A stretch of DNA of 64,000 bases, taken from Rhabditoides inermis. Its lineage: Eukaryota > Nematoda > Chromadorea > Rhabditida > Rhabditidae. Under the pieces are notes generated by a model, which saw only the letters and a list, made by a program, of their open reading frames with translations, was not told the origin of the DNA and made no database searches. The translations under genes and the position numbers were made by a program. This document shows positions 26,101-36,169 of this stretch, piece after piece; position 1 is the stretch's first letter; each line of letters opens with the position of its first letter. The stretch is from the NCBI GenBank assembly GCA_963966185.1, contig CAWZYM010000242.1:290001-354000 (forward strand), given 5' to 3'.

Positions 26101-26892
26101 CTCCCGTGCACTCTCCATCCAGCGGGGACGCGTCACGCACACGCACCCAGCGAGTCGACACTGCCTGACAACACGTGGTTACTAAGTAGACTGTCCAGCA
26201 ACCCACCTTGTCCCTGATGACGTCTCCGATGTAGCAGAGGACTCCGCCGTCGGACAGACCGACTGCGATGGCGTGGAGAGACGAGTGGACAGCCAGCACC
26301 TGGAAGGGGAGTGAGGAACAGGCAGAGGCAGAGGGAGGGGACTGACAGTTGCGTGGGCGTGTGCGGGGGCGATGAGCGGCGCGAGGCGCACAGTCTTCTT
26401 GCACAGCGGGGACGTCTTCTCCAGCTGCGTAGTCTCCCACACCTTCAGCACAGACGACGACGAATCGTCATCCACCCGAAACAGACACTGGATTGATTCA
26501 AGGAAGGAAACACTCACTCCGATGGAGAAGAGCAGTTTGTCGACGATGCGAACGTCGCCGAGGCTCGTCTGGTACGCCTGCAAGCCATCTCTCTCCTCAC
26601 TCTCTCTCGCTCTCTTGCTCTCTCCCTCTCCCTTTCATCCCCCTCTCACCTTCCAGAAGTATGGCTGGAGGTGTGAGTCGACTCGGAACACTCCTCCCAG
26701 CTGCTCTCCCAGGTACGTCGCATCCGAGCTCGCACACCAACACAGCACAGACACGTCCTGGCAAACAGTGATAACAAGGAATTTTATAGATCTCACCTTG
26801 AGTCCGACAAACTTGTCGGCGTTGTTGTGCGGGTCGAGGACGATGTTCTTGTCGAAGAAGTTGAAGCGACGCCAGCCCAACTCCACCTGCAT
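17333..26892 (-). CDS. vps-11: VPS11, HOPS/CORVET tethering complex subunit
   Basis: Many minus-strand exons follow VPS11 order. ELGWRRFNFFDKNIVLD begins the propeller (start taken at 26892, possibly preceded by another exon), then AIGLSDGG-like blades. Next come ALHQKHLNAKLEILYRKNLF (about 23950-24020), KGDFENAMTHYKETIGVLEP, STILVNCYAKLGARKKIAEF and YLAQLFDCPPAVTLIL in the clathrin-like repeats. The C-terminal RING-H2 is CCACDTALHIPAVHFLC (before about 18700) and HSFHLHCFDSYADQSDACPA (about 18420-18480), followed by QLNESLNGMSLISEYVKKGL. VPS11 nucleates HOPS and CORVET at late endosomes and lysosomes. Unusually the tail carries four NPF motifs (NPFDDE, NPFRE, NPFDE twice). Introns contain three plus-strand genes. 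A SMYD gene lies 263 bp upstream on the same strand. Confidence 0.92.
19150..19822 (+). CDS. secreted eight-cysteine protein nested in a VPS11 intron
   Basis: Five exons join in phase. MRIPTIVLVLSTLIDG is a signal peptide. Mature segments include SRLFGCSRQNMDDEVTRCLT, EPGRNCFT, EYCPLYCGRRSAAAFISSKF, NNKCIKFNNYQ, DGEWWLWREAECRRSE and FIAGCSYEHQPNITIDDYLR, ending at 19820-19822. Eight cysteines after the signal peptide suggest four disulphides in an extracellular domain. I do not recognise a named family; the sequence looks like one of the many nematode-specific secreted Cys-rich proteins. It is transcribed opposite to VPS11. Its signal exon resembles that of the candidate at 16313 (MR[V/I]P start and ending in Asp), but the rest does not. 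Confidence 0.72.
20770..20811. repeat. (CT)n microsatellite in a VPS11 intron
   Basis: Run of CT dinucleotides after a short C tract, about 42 bp; similar GA/CT runs occur in other VPS11 introns, for example 23121-23168 and 19577-19604. Confidence 0.85.
21140..22441 (+). CDS. seven-transmembrane chemoreceptor, Srh-like (Str superfamily)
   Basis: Exons 21140-21310, 21351-21482 and 21523-21744 and three more join in phase. MNWTGIEYDLSTHDNLIMF is followed by hydrophobic helices, FYKWHLFANQ, LFTLCMDVFVGVLAIPCTLI then PLPIGYTAGAL, VFGGPILVCMACSMLQPFIY, VWSALVVLVFFSLVGIGGYC, FGLTNIFYIWSLI and a last helix CHGVLGSLALLSLYKPYRAY. The LD.F.G.L.IP.L..P...GY.LG motif after helix 2 and the HG..S....L..KPYR motif in helix 7 are those of nematode Srh/Sri receptors, expressed on chemosensory cilia. 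Apparent frame breaks near 21311 and 21925 vanish if introns of 40 and about 50 bp are spliced, so I consider it intact. It is nested in a VPS11 intron on the opposite strand. Confidence 0.8.
23546..23619 (+). repeat. left arm of an inverted repeat pair (mate at 25000-25074)
   Basis: TCGAATACGAACAGTTCCAA through AATGTGTGTATGTCATA and CTTACTATTCT reappears in inverted orientation at 25000-25074 with only a 3-nt length difference near one end. The unit itself begins and ends with complementary CGAACAGTT/AACTGTTCG. It lies in a VPS11 intron. Confidence 0.85.
23607..23674. repeat. 34-bp tandem duplication
   Basis: The unit starting ACTTACTATTCTATTCTAAC and ending GTGTCTCTCTCAC occurs twice head to tail without a mismatch (23607-23640 and 23641-23674) in a VPS11 intron. 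Confidence 0.9.
24328..25355 (+). CDS. three-finger (Ly6/activin-receptor-ectodomain-like) type I membrane protein
   Basis: MSRLLLLLPPLLLLFLHPTR is a signal peptide, followed by LDCYTPINTIANCTGQ, GFCFAQINKAGDRMSMDC, EECTFSLEECTHDKPKCAFR and TGTFECCCTKDKCLSA. The Cys pattern ending CCC-x-x-[DE]-x-C is that of Ly6/three-finger and TGF-beta-receptor ectodomains. A later exon gives the membrane helix TPALVTTVISCIFFVLAKIA joined to GILFYRLWMQYAREGVENN, then a basic tail SKSKEEARNPRRSGRTPV ending at 25353-25355. No kinase domain follows, so it is not a full receptor kinase. The intron before the ILFYRLW exon contains the right arm of an inverted repeat whose edge supplies the acceptor. Nested in VPS11, opposite strand. 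Confidence 0.72.
25000..25074 (-). repeat. right arm of the inverted repeat pair (mate at 23546-23619)
   Basis: On the minus strand it reads TCGAATACGAACAGTTCCAA and onward, the same as 23546-23619. On the plus strand its last bases, GTATTCGAG, form the 3' splice site for an exon of the three-finger protein gene. Confidence 0.85.
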
Positions 26893-27155
26893 GCAACCCG
26901 TAAACAACAATTACAACAAAAGACGAGTAAACAACGCACGGCTGACATCTTCCTCTCGCTTCTGTCGGTCGATGGAGCGTGGAACAAGCGACCTGTAGAC
27001 GCCATGGATACTGCTATTCTCTCCTCCCCTCGACAGATACAAAAGGGGCGCGCGCAACCCATTCTCTCGCAATAAAGTAAACAACCAACGAGATCATTGT
27101 TTATACTCTCAACAACATAACAAAATCAACAAGCCGCACCGGTAATAACAATAAT

Positions 27156-29063
27156 CTAATCCTTCTGCATAATCTTGGTGGTGATGTAGAGGTAGGAGTC
27201 TGTTCCGTAGACATGTCCGAACAGCGCGTCAACACCGGCCAGCAGCGAGCGACACTCGGCGTCCTTCTCCGCAGCTTTCAGAGCCTGAAACAGCCAACAT
27301 TCTACAGTACCCTCACAACACTGTACCTGTGCGAGTCCGTACTTGTGGTGGGCGATAGAGAGATCGTCGCTGGCCAGCCACGCAGACATTATGGCGAGGA
27401 TGGAGCGCCCGTGCGAGATGGCCTTCTCCAGACTGCAAAGCATCCCGTCACACAAGAAACCCCCTCCCGCACGCACTCCTTCTCCTCCACTGCAATGCCG
27501 TACAGTCTGCGAAGGGCGGGCAGACGACGCACGTTCAGAGGGTGCAGCGCGTCCGTGAACACCTCCAGCATCTGAACTCGTCCTTCACGACCGAGGAGGG
27601 AGTGACACATACCTGCTCGGCCAGTTTGCTCGCCACGTCGTTGCCGACTCCGTCCCTGGCCAGCCCCCTGCTGCCTGCGAGCGCCATCTCCTCGGCCATT
27701 CGACACATGGACGAGTGGTCGGGCGACACGCACCAACCACAACTCAAATGCACAATACGCTAGAGTCACATCACGGTAAGGACAGGTACGTTTTGATTTA
27801 AACAGGATACCTGTTGCACCGCCCGGTGTCACTGGGCTCGACTGCTCCAGTCTCGCACTGTCCGCACTGCCAGGCCTCCATTCCGGCAGTGCGCCCCTCG
27901 TCCGAACACCCCGCACACGCACACGAGAAACAGTACTTGTCCTACAACACATTCAACTCTACTACCAGCCAAGGCATACCTACCTTCAGCTCCTTCCTGC
28001 GCTCCTCTCTCGGACGCAGCTCATTAATGTAGGAGTGCTTGGCGGCCGAGACTGTCGCGGCGGACCCGAAGCCAGTCGGAACCATGAAACACTCCGCACC
28101 CCTGCAATGTACAGATGGTCATGTAGAAACACGAACAACGGAGCATACCTATACGCTATTCTGGCAGTGGGTCGGCAAGAGTGGTCAATCTCGGAGAGGG
28201 CGATGCACAGGGCGACTCCGATGGAGCGACCCGACTCATTGGTGAGGGAGAACGAGTTGATCGACGAGATGGCGAACAACCTTCAAGAAGAGCGTGAAGT
28301 CAATCATATAGCAATCTCTCACTTCTTGATGATGCCGTCGTCTACAGGGAGCTGTCCGACGGCGAATGTCTTGAGATCTTCGAGGAACTGCTCCGCCTTT
28401 CCCTCCAGTTCGTCTAAGTGGGAGAGTAGCGAGAAGAGACGGCGGCCAGAATACTGAATAGCTATATCACCATCAAACATCGAGGATTGTACTGCATCTG
28501 ACCCCGTCTATCTCTAGCATGACTCACCGTATCAGTCTCCTCTTCCTTCCACTTTTGTGCGAGTCGCATCACCAGACGGATACTGTCCCCAGCAATTCCG
28601 TCGTGCTTCTAGAACATTGCTTTATATAATATACTTGATGCATGTGCGTACCTTGATAGCCTTGCACTCGGCCTTGTGTGTGGGCCAGTCTCTCTTCTGG
28701 CAGTCGACCCCACAGTAGACGATCATCCGACAGGCAGTGCATCTCTTCAGAGATGACGCCTTCTGCGCACAGCCTTGACAGTACGAGTCCACCTGAACTC
28801 GTGATTTACATTCAGTAAATTTGATTAATGTTATGTTAGATTCACGACATCTGAATCAATCACTTTACAAACGCATGTTCACCTGGTTCGTATCGATGGC
28901 GAAGCAGTACACCTGCTCAGACAAGCGAACGTCGAGCGTCATCTGCGATATGTGCATTCAAAGTATCAACTTATAATCAAACCGGAAGTGAACACAACTT
29001 CAAAAAATAAACAACAAAGGTAGTAAAAGAGACCGCAAACACACATTCTACACTACTCACCAT
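27156..29063 (-). CDS. SMYD-type SET and MYND domain protein
   Basis: Near the N terminus are MTLDVRLSEQVYCFAIDTNQ (with a one-codon exon ATG before it at 29063), then a MYND finger CQGCAQKASSLKRCTACRMI, VYCGVDCQKRDWPTHKAEC (about 28680-28795), which binds zinc. The SET core follows: SINSFSLTNESGRSIGVALC, then ALSEIDHSCRPTARIAY (about 28150-28215), and a post-SET Cys cluster YCFSCACAGC. The helical C-terminal region ends YLYITTKIMQKD at 27156-27158. This order is that of SMYD lysine methyltransferases. The usual NHSCxPN motif reads DHSCRPT here, so activity is uncertain. Start codons of this gene and UFD1 are 159 bp apart and divergent; VPS11 follows 263 bp downstream on the same strand. Confidence 0.88.
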
Positions 29064-29222
29064 GTGACACTACGTTTTTGGATGACGAGTGTTGCACAAT
29101 TTGCACAACACTTGGGAGTTTTACACTACCCAATCAGCTGACCATTTTTGGCACATATTGTGTGTTTTTCATGTTGTTTTCTTGTTTTTTCTTCGTTTGG
29201 TTGAGGTGTAGTGGTTTCAGAT
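29064..29222. promoter_or_regulatory. shared divergent promoter region of SMYD gene and UFD1
   Basis: Only 159 bp separate the two divergent start codons, so both promoters and both 5' leaders must lie here. A T/C-rich run ending GTGTAGTGGTTTCAG just before the UFD1 ATG could be a trans-splice acceptor. Confidence 0.5.
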
Positions 29223-30704
29223 ATGATGCAGAACTGGTTCCACGGGTTCAACGTGGGCTCGAACTTCGACACGCAGCTGCGCGCCTTCTCGGCCCCCTTC
29301 TACGAGAACGCAGACTCGACCAAGATCCAGGAGATCAACTATGGAGGCAAGGTGAGGAAGGGATGTATCGAGATTTTGTTCATATTCACGTGTAGATCTT
29401 GCTGCCGCCGTCGGTGCTGGACAGTCTGCTGCGACTCAACATCCAGTACCCCATGCTCTTCAAGGTATGTCTTCACAACATCGTATTCCACAGCCAACTT
29501 ATTGTAGCTGTCGAACCTGAAGCCGGAGACGCAGCGGGCGACGCACTGCGGTGTGCTGGAGTTTAACGCCGAGGAGGGACGGTGCTACCTGCCGGCATGG
29601 GTGAGTCATGTCGCGTGTTGGTAGTTGACATGGAATCGTTTGTAGATGATGGGTCAGCTGTGTATCTCGGAGGGGGACATGATCCGTGTCGACTCTGCGT
29701 CTCTGCCCAAGGCCACCCATGCCAAGCTCAAGCCCCAGTCCACCGACTTTCTCAACATATCCAACCCCCGGTATGTTAATAGTTTTTTATGTTCGATTTG
29801 TGGTATTTTTGTATGTGCACCTATTCATTGTTCAGTGCCGTTCTCGAAGTGGAGCTGCGCAAGTTCGCCTGTCTTTCCATCAACGACCGCATCGCCGTCA
29901 GGGTTGGTAGTCTTTCGTGATAAACTATTGCATGTTTGCGAAACGCATTGGAGTCATCGGGGTTACAAATTATACTACGATTCAATATGTTTTCCTGATG
30001 TGTTCATATTTTTATGGTTCACCTACCATTTTTTTTTCAGTACGCGGACACGGTTATCGAGTTCCTCGTGCAGGAGCTCAAGCCCGCCAACGCGGTACGG
30101 TACTATTACAGTAGTACTATACAGCTTACGGTATTTGGGATGTTCTCACAGTTCTATTCTTGCAGGTGTGCATCATCGAGTGCGACCTGAACCTGGACTT
30201 TGACGCGCCGGAGGGCTACGTGGACGAACACGTGAAGCCCGAGAAGAAGACGGTGGTCAAGGTGAGCAGGGGGTGTGGTGTGATGGTGACTGTGCCGTTG
30301 TCAGCCCCCGCCGCCTCCCCCGTCGGCCGTTGCCCCGGCTGCGTTCGCCCCGTTCGGGGGCACGGGCGCGCGCCTCGACGGAAAGAAGAAGGCGGTCGCC
30401 GGCGTCGAGACCGACCACGCACCCACACAGCTCCCGCCCATCGTGGTCGACGTCGACTACAAACCCGGTGAGTCAAATGCGTTCGATATTGTTTAATCAA
30501 TGGTTTATTATTGTTTTGTAGGCAAGCTGGCGTTTGTGCGCTACGACTACCACTCGCGCGTCGTCCAGGAGAAGGAGCTCAAGGTCGACGATATTGATTG
30601 ATTATTGATTGGTTATCGATCGATTGCAGGAGCGCCTGGAGACTGCGAAGAAGGAATTGTCGGCGTTCTCGGGCAGCGGAGCGACTGTGAGGAACAGGAA
30701 GTAG
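29223..30704 (+). CDS. ufd-1: UFD1, ubiquitin fusion degradation factor (p97 cofactor)
   Basis: Exons give MMQNWFHGFNVGSNFDTQLR, ILLPPSVLDSLLRLNIQYPM, LFK, THCGVLEFNAEEGRCYLPAW, MMGQLCISEGDMIRVDS, LPKATHAKLKPQSTDFLNIS, NPRAVLEVELRKFACLSIND, VCIIECDLNLDFDAPEGYVD. These follow the double-psi beta-barrel and UT3 domain of UFD1 residue for residue in order. The tail has a PPPPPP run followed by an FAPFGGTGARLDG motif, fitting the p97/NPL4-binding region, then GKLAFVRYDYHS and ERLETAKKELSAFSGSG, stop at 30702-30704. UFD1 with NPL4 recruits ubiquitylated substrates to the p97/CDC-48 unfoldase in cytosol, ER membrane and nucleus. Confidence 0.95.
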
Positions 30705-31005
30705 ACGATCACTCGTCTGCTCTCATCACAGTTGTATATCCTCGGTGTTCATCCCATTGTTTGGTTGCGTGTTCTGTTTCCCTCCGTGTGTAAATTGCCT
30801 CTGTTCTATTGCATGTATTGTAATTGTACAGTATAATTTATTGCATATAAATTTGCTTGTTTTGACACGTGCGTCTTTGAATGTGTGTTGTTGGAGTGAC
30901 GTGATTGTGTGGTGTTGTGTGTTGTCGTGTGGTTGATTCCCGTTCTCGTCGCCCCTTTTCCCTGTGCCCGTCATTCGCTCGCTCGCACCTGCACAGAAGG
31001 GCACG

Positions 31006-31302
31006 ATGGCCAAGTACAGTCAGACCATGACCAAGCCCAGCCGATCCCTATTCGGTACGCAGACAAGGAAGATGGGGTACATGCAGACATTGCAGCCGCA
31101 GTACCGGCTCTATTCGACGATGTGATGCAGTGGAAGCATGCGAAGGTAGGACTGATCTCTCTCTCCCTCCCTCCCTCTCGGTCTCCGTCTCTCGGTCTCT
31201 CCATCCATCCCTCCCTCCTCTCCCCTCCATCCATCTCTGTTTCAGAGAGTGGCGCGTGAGTTGAAGAAGAAGCTTCGTCGCTGCGTGGGTGGGAGTAGCT
31301 GA
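31006..31302 (+). CDS. candidate 51-residue basic protein
   Basis: ATG at 31006 follows an acceptor-like CCTGCACAG. Splicing out 31055-31095 (GTACGC...TTGCAG, 41 bp) joins MAKYSQTMTKPSRSLF to AAVPALFDDVMQWKHAK, and a second GT-AG intron leads to RVARELKKKLRRCVGGSS, stop at 31300-31302. The first intron is short and lacks a pyrimidine tract; without it the frame ends after 39 codons. It sits 301 bp behind UFD1 on the same strand, a spacing compatible with an operon. No family recognised; a basic C-terminal helix is the only visible feature. Confidence 0.42.
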
Positions 31303-32319
31303 GAGGAGGCTCCCCCTGTCTGTGCCGCGTGTTGCTTGTTGAGTAGTCCCCTCTACTGATCCCTCCCTGTCCCTGCATTGTATGATCGTTCGATCTACTG
31401 ACTGTCGCCCGTCTACTCAGTCGCCCTCTCTTCCATGTTCACATTCCTTTTACCCGCTTCCTTTCTTTTAAGTTATACTTATGTCTTTACGGTTATACAT
31501 ATGCCACTAGGTTTATAAAGGTTCATTTTTCGCGATGTTATTTGATGTTTGTATAGTGACGTATCCCACACACAAGTCAGTCTTTGCCATTATGTCGTTT
31601 TGCCGTTGCGCGTACAACTCTCGATCCTGCTATCGAAAAGTCGCAGACAGTAACTATGCGTACACGTGTCTTACACGGGTATATTGTCATTTGATTACGG
31701 TAATTCGCAGTAGCTGATTTGTGTGAGGTAATGAAAGGTGAACGTATTGTGTGGAGCGGTCAAATTACCAGCGATCTAGGAGTCAATTATATGATGTCGA
31801 ATGATGCAACCAACATGAAGCCACTGAATAGAAAGGCCGAGATGGCAGGTGGCATGCTACAATACTGTAGAAGTACTGTATAATACGGTATATTGTAACA
31901 TGATACGGTGTACGGTAACGTGCACAGCAGGCAGCAGCCGTGGCGGATCAGAGGCGGTTAATCCTGCGACTACCTGGATTGGCCGAATTAGGGGGATCAG
32001 TGGAGTGGGTGGGGTCTCGGCAGTCAGCGAGACCCCCCAATTACGGAATGTGATACGGAATGTTGGTGCAAAATTGCGCAACGGCTGGGATTCGAGTAAG
32101 TGACACAGTGGCGATTGCAATTGAATGCGATGTGATGATTTCGAATGTGTGGTTGCCTAATAGGGTAATAGGTTGTCAATGAGGCGTGTGCTCGAGATTA
32201 GAGTACAGCTTGTTTTTGCCCCGACAGATGTCCTAATGGCGAGTAATGGGAAGGGAGACATTTTGTGGCCCGCATACGGGCACTGCATTTGCATTGCGAT
32301 GTAGCTATGTTGGGATATG

Positions 32320-32367
<48 letters not shown>

Positions 32368-33020
32368 GGATGTTTCTGTGATAGGGTACTTGAGGGAATA
32401 GCTTGGTGACAGCTGATCCGAATCGTTGGCTGGGTGTGAATAGACGGAAGTCCGCATAAATCACATTTATGATGGCGAGAGATGGTGGGGAGGATGTTCA
32501 CATTCAATTCAATCGAGGAACTGAAGCGCTGTGATTACATTTTTGCACTGTGCGACAAAATCTCTCCAGTGTTCATCATTCTCGATTTGTATTTATGTTT
32601 AGAGATGTGAGTACTCGATACTACCTGACGAGACTCGTGAGTGGACGGGCACTCGCTGACTCTCATTTGTATACTTCCAGCCTCATCCATCACAACACTC
32701 CATCCCACTGTCGGTCAACACGGAGAATTGACTCCACTAATCCTATCATCCTCATTAACCCTCGCAGGTGTGACGTCATGCTGATACAGTATCCGGAGAG
32801 GGGAGGCGGGGTCGCGCGAGCCCGGCTGCCCCGCCCCCTCGCCCTGCCAGTCGAGAATCATCCAGGCTAGGCTGAGTCGAGTCTAACCATTCTTCCTTCG
32901 CTTCTCTCCTAGTATCAGTTCAGTATCACTCTTCTCTTTCCTCGATCGCGTATCAATCTACTCCCCCTGTTTTGATCGCGTGTGTGTGTCTGCGGTCAGT
33001 TACTAGCTCGTTTCAGAAGA
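31303..33020. other. intergenic region upstream of the neurogenin gene
   Basis: No supported gene. Contains a TACTGTA/TACGGTA-rich stretch (31858-31925), a (CT)n run of about 42 bp at 32322-32363 and a CT-rich segment just before the bHLH gene. Confidence 0.45.
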
Positions 33021-33310
33021 ATGATGAGTGCGCAGCCGTCTCCGTGCTTCTCCACCGTCTCCACACTGTCCACCACATCCACACATAGCTCCGCGTCAGA
33101 CAGCGCAGATGCTAACGAACACAAGCCAACGGTGAGTAGAGAGGGAGAGTGGGAGAGAGAGAGAGGGGGGGAGAGGAGAGGGAGGGAGGGAGGAAGAGAA
33201 AACAACACGGTCGTTTTGAGGTGAAGCGCGAGAAGCGCAAGTACCGCTGTCGCCCCCGCAGTCCTGCCACCATCGAGAAGGCCAAGCGCACCAGAAGGGA
33301 CAAGGTCCGT

Positions 33311-33354
<44 letters not shown>

Positions 33355-33731
33355 TCTCTCTCTCCCTCCCTCTCTAACTCGTTCCTTGCAGGCGAACGCG
33401 CGCGAGCGTCGTCGCATGAACAGTCTGAACGATGCTTTGGATATGCTGCGCACCCTGCTCCCACAGATGCCCGACGAACCCAAGATGACCAAGATAGAGA
33501 CGCTGAGGGTGAGTGGGCGGAAGGAGAGAGAGAGAGGGAGGGATGGGAGGGAGGGAGGGAGAGGGAGGGAGAGAGAGAGAGAGAGAGAAGAGAGAGAGAC
33601 AGATAGAAAGAGATCGCTTGTTGAAGGTGGCGCAGTGGTACATCGGAGCGCTGGCCAACATCCTGCACGAGAACGGGGAGCCGGCCCTTGTTCATGTCAC
33701 CGACTGGGAAATGGAGGTCGACGACAAGTAG
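33021..33731 (+). CDS. ngn-1: neurogenin-type bHLH transcription factor
   Basis: Four phase-0 exons (33021-33131, 33221-33304, 33392-33508, 33627-33731). A Ser/Thr-rich N terminus is followed by [20 protein letters not shown] and a basic region/helix 1 [20 protein letters not shown] (first residues from the exon junction), loop [20 protein letters not shown] and helix 2 [20 protein letters not shown]. The [17 protein letters not shown]...[13 protein letters not shown] string is that of neurogenin/NeuroD proneural factors, closest to nematode NGN-1. Such factors bind E-boxes as heterodimers with class I bHLH proteins and drive neuronal fate. The protein is short (136 residues) with almost no C-terminal tail. 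All three introns are largely GA or CT repeats. Confidence 0.9.
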
Positions 33732-34143
33732 ACTACAACACATCCACCCCATATGCACTTTGCTATACTTTCGAAACTCATACCTCCGACCTCCCAGAAT
33801 TCCCCTAGTCCTCCGTTTTTTGACCTCTCTGCAGACATATATGGGTATTGTACAGATAAACTGTTATTGTATCGTCTTCGACTGCGGTGTCTTTGATGCG
33901 CATGAGACGCGGCATCCAGGGGAGATAATTAGCATAGCAACGTCTTGGCTAATAGCAAGTTTATGGAACATGTACAGAGTGAACAATACTGTGCGGTGTA
34001 TTCAAGTGAGGTCAGCGGGGTCAGAGTGAGATTACGAGTGGTAATGCAAGATACTAGCTAGTGTATAAAACTGGGCAATCCAAGGCGTTAGTGACTGGAA
34101 GAAGTACTCGCATAAAACAAAGGATGAGTAGACAGGGTGATGG
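33732..34143. other. 3' intergenic region between convergent genes
   Basis: Nothing recognisable beyond the 3' flanks of the bHLH and MAD2 genes. Confidence 0.4.
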
Positions 34144-35744
34144 TCAGTAGTCGACCTTGTACTGTACATTCGTCTGCACGGAGTGGACGCCAGTCGAGAA
34201 AGAGCGCAGTTGCACCTGAACGAGTGAATAATCAAGGTCGAAATGAAATTGATACTGATACTGACCTGCTCGGAATTGTCTATGAGACATGCGCTGCTCT
34301 CGGTCCAATCAGCCGGGGCGGCGGTGTTGCGTCCAGTGTAGATGAGCACATCGAACGAACACGCCTGCTCGAGAAGAGGCAGGAATGTCACCGAAGCAGT
34401 GATCTGCCTGTAACATGCACCACTCCATACCATTGTACAGCTTTTGCCAGCCGGTGCGCTGATATAGATTCTTAGCGCCAGGTGGGCATGAGGGATGCTA
34501 TATTCACATCAGCATTCACTCACACAACAAAAGGAACACCGTAACACAATAAGAGAGAGGGCTATCATTGCGAGTAATATGATTAGAGAGACAAGAGCGG
34601 CAGTAAGCGGGTTGGAGAGATGAGATGGGATGAACTAACCTGATGACGTCTCCCATCTCCTGACGAATCTTCTTCTCGTCTTTCTGCCGGGTACAGTTCT
34701 CACTGAAACAAACACTTTCAATAGACAACAAGAATTACGGTAGGTAACCACAACCACTGTGTATTCATTACAAGTGTCTTTTGTGCGGCGAGGTGGAAAG
34801 AGGTGAAGTGGGATTAGTTAAAGGGGAGTTGCGCAAGAGAACAACGAACGCGTTAAGTGGGCGGAAGGATAGAGGAGGACACCTACTGAGAGGAAAAGAA
34901 TCAAAGGGGTCCTGTGACAATAAAAATAACAAATGGTCAGAGAGATATTGAACAAATAAACTCACCCCTCCTCATTCATATTCTCCGTCTCGATGTCGAA
35001 CTGCCACCTCTCCACTATTTCCTTAGTCTTGATCTCAGAAATCACCATTACCAGGCGCTTCAACTGACGCTTCGACAGCCAGTCTAAACGATATATATAT
35101 ATATAAAAGGAAAATGACGGCTGATGTGCGGAGCTCTCACACGGCATTCGGTATAACGAACACGCAGAGGACTCACACGTTCAATATTCGTAGATCGTAG
35201 TCAAAGTAACGTTCTAGGCGTGTACAATGACACTGTGTGACGTGCAAGCCCTCTGAGCGTTCGCTCCACCGCGCATCAGGCAGAGAGGCAGACTTTGACA
35301 ATGCAACGTCAAATACATACAATCACCAAAGTGCTACTTCGATCGACCTCTCTTGTAGCTACTATGTTCTATTGTTTTGATCGCGACCTAGCTCTCCATA
35401 TATAGACCTTATCCATAGTGCCAGAAAGTAGGCAAAAATATAAAACCATACTCACATTCAACTTGCTTGAGAAGAGGATCGAGAAACTGCTGGATCTTTG
35501 ACTCCGAGGTGACCAACAGGGTCATTCCGTATTTCTTCTCGCGCTTGAACGAATCAGATGGGTAAAGCCCACGCTGGTACAGAATGCTGTTGATACCATA
35601 ATCTGAAAACTGAATTGTATACATTCACAAACGGAAGCGGAAGAAGAGATAATTCATTTAAAACTCGAACTCACGAAAGAACTCTTGAACCAGTTGTGCC
35701 GAGCCCTTCAAAGAGATGGATCCCTTTGTCTTGGTATCAGTCAT
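34144..35744 (-). CDS. mdf-2: MAD2, spindle assembly checkpoint HORMA protein
   Basis: Starts MTDTKTKGSISLKGSAQLVQ at 35744. It continues EFF...YGINSILYQRGLYPSDSFKR, KYGMTLLVTSESKIQQFLDP, DWLSKRQLKRLVMVISEIKT, KEIVERWQFDIETENMNEE, KDEKKIRQEMGDVIR, QITASVTFLPLLEQACSFDV, LIYTGRNTAAPADWTESSA and the C-terminal safety-belt VQLRSFSTGVHSVQTNVQYK, stop at 34144-34146. The HORMA fold is complete and similar in length to human MAD2 (about 205 residues). MAD2 binds MAD1 at unattached kinetochores and inhibits CDC20 by safety-belt closure. Introns are ordinary. It is divergent from the DNAJC2 homologue. Confidence 0.95.
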
Positions 35745-36169
35745 GATCTCTGAATAATTATTTATAGGCGTAAAGTTTGAAAATATGCATGTAAATAATT
35801 TTAAACGAAAATAAATAACTAATCTTGTTCGCGCCAAAAAGAAGAATTGCGAATCGTGTTGGGACCTTTATATTTCACAAACATATTGACAGACTGCGTT
35901 CCAACATATTCATTTTCAACATGTTTCGAATTATTGTAACACATTTTGTTGTATTCTGGAGTTTGTTTATGTTGTTGTGTTAGTTTTTTATATCAAAGTA
36001 TTATGTAATGAACATACATTGATAAATCATGCGTGCTATGAATGAATAATTTTAGTTCAATCGCGAATAAATTTCATTTTTTCCTTTCCCGCCAGCTGAT
36101 TGTACCTAAAACGTCGTTTAGTTTAGTGGAATCTGTTCTAATCATAATCGTTCAGGGTTACACATAGCA
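35745..36169. promoter_or_regulatory. divergent promoter region of MAD2 and the DNAJC2 homologue
   Basis: 425 bp of AT-rich sequence between two outward-facing start codons. No individual element can be assigned with confidence. Confidence 0.45.

Noticed and set aside
31849..32120. Short ORFs near a TACTGTA-rich segment
   Set aside because: No splice context, no family similarity and repetitive sequence at the start.
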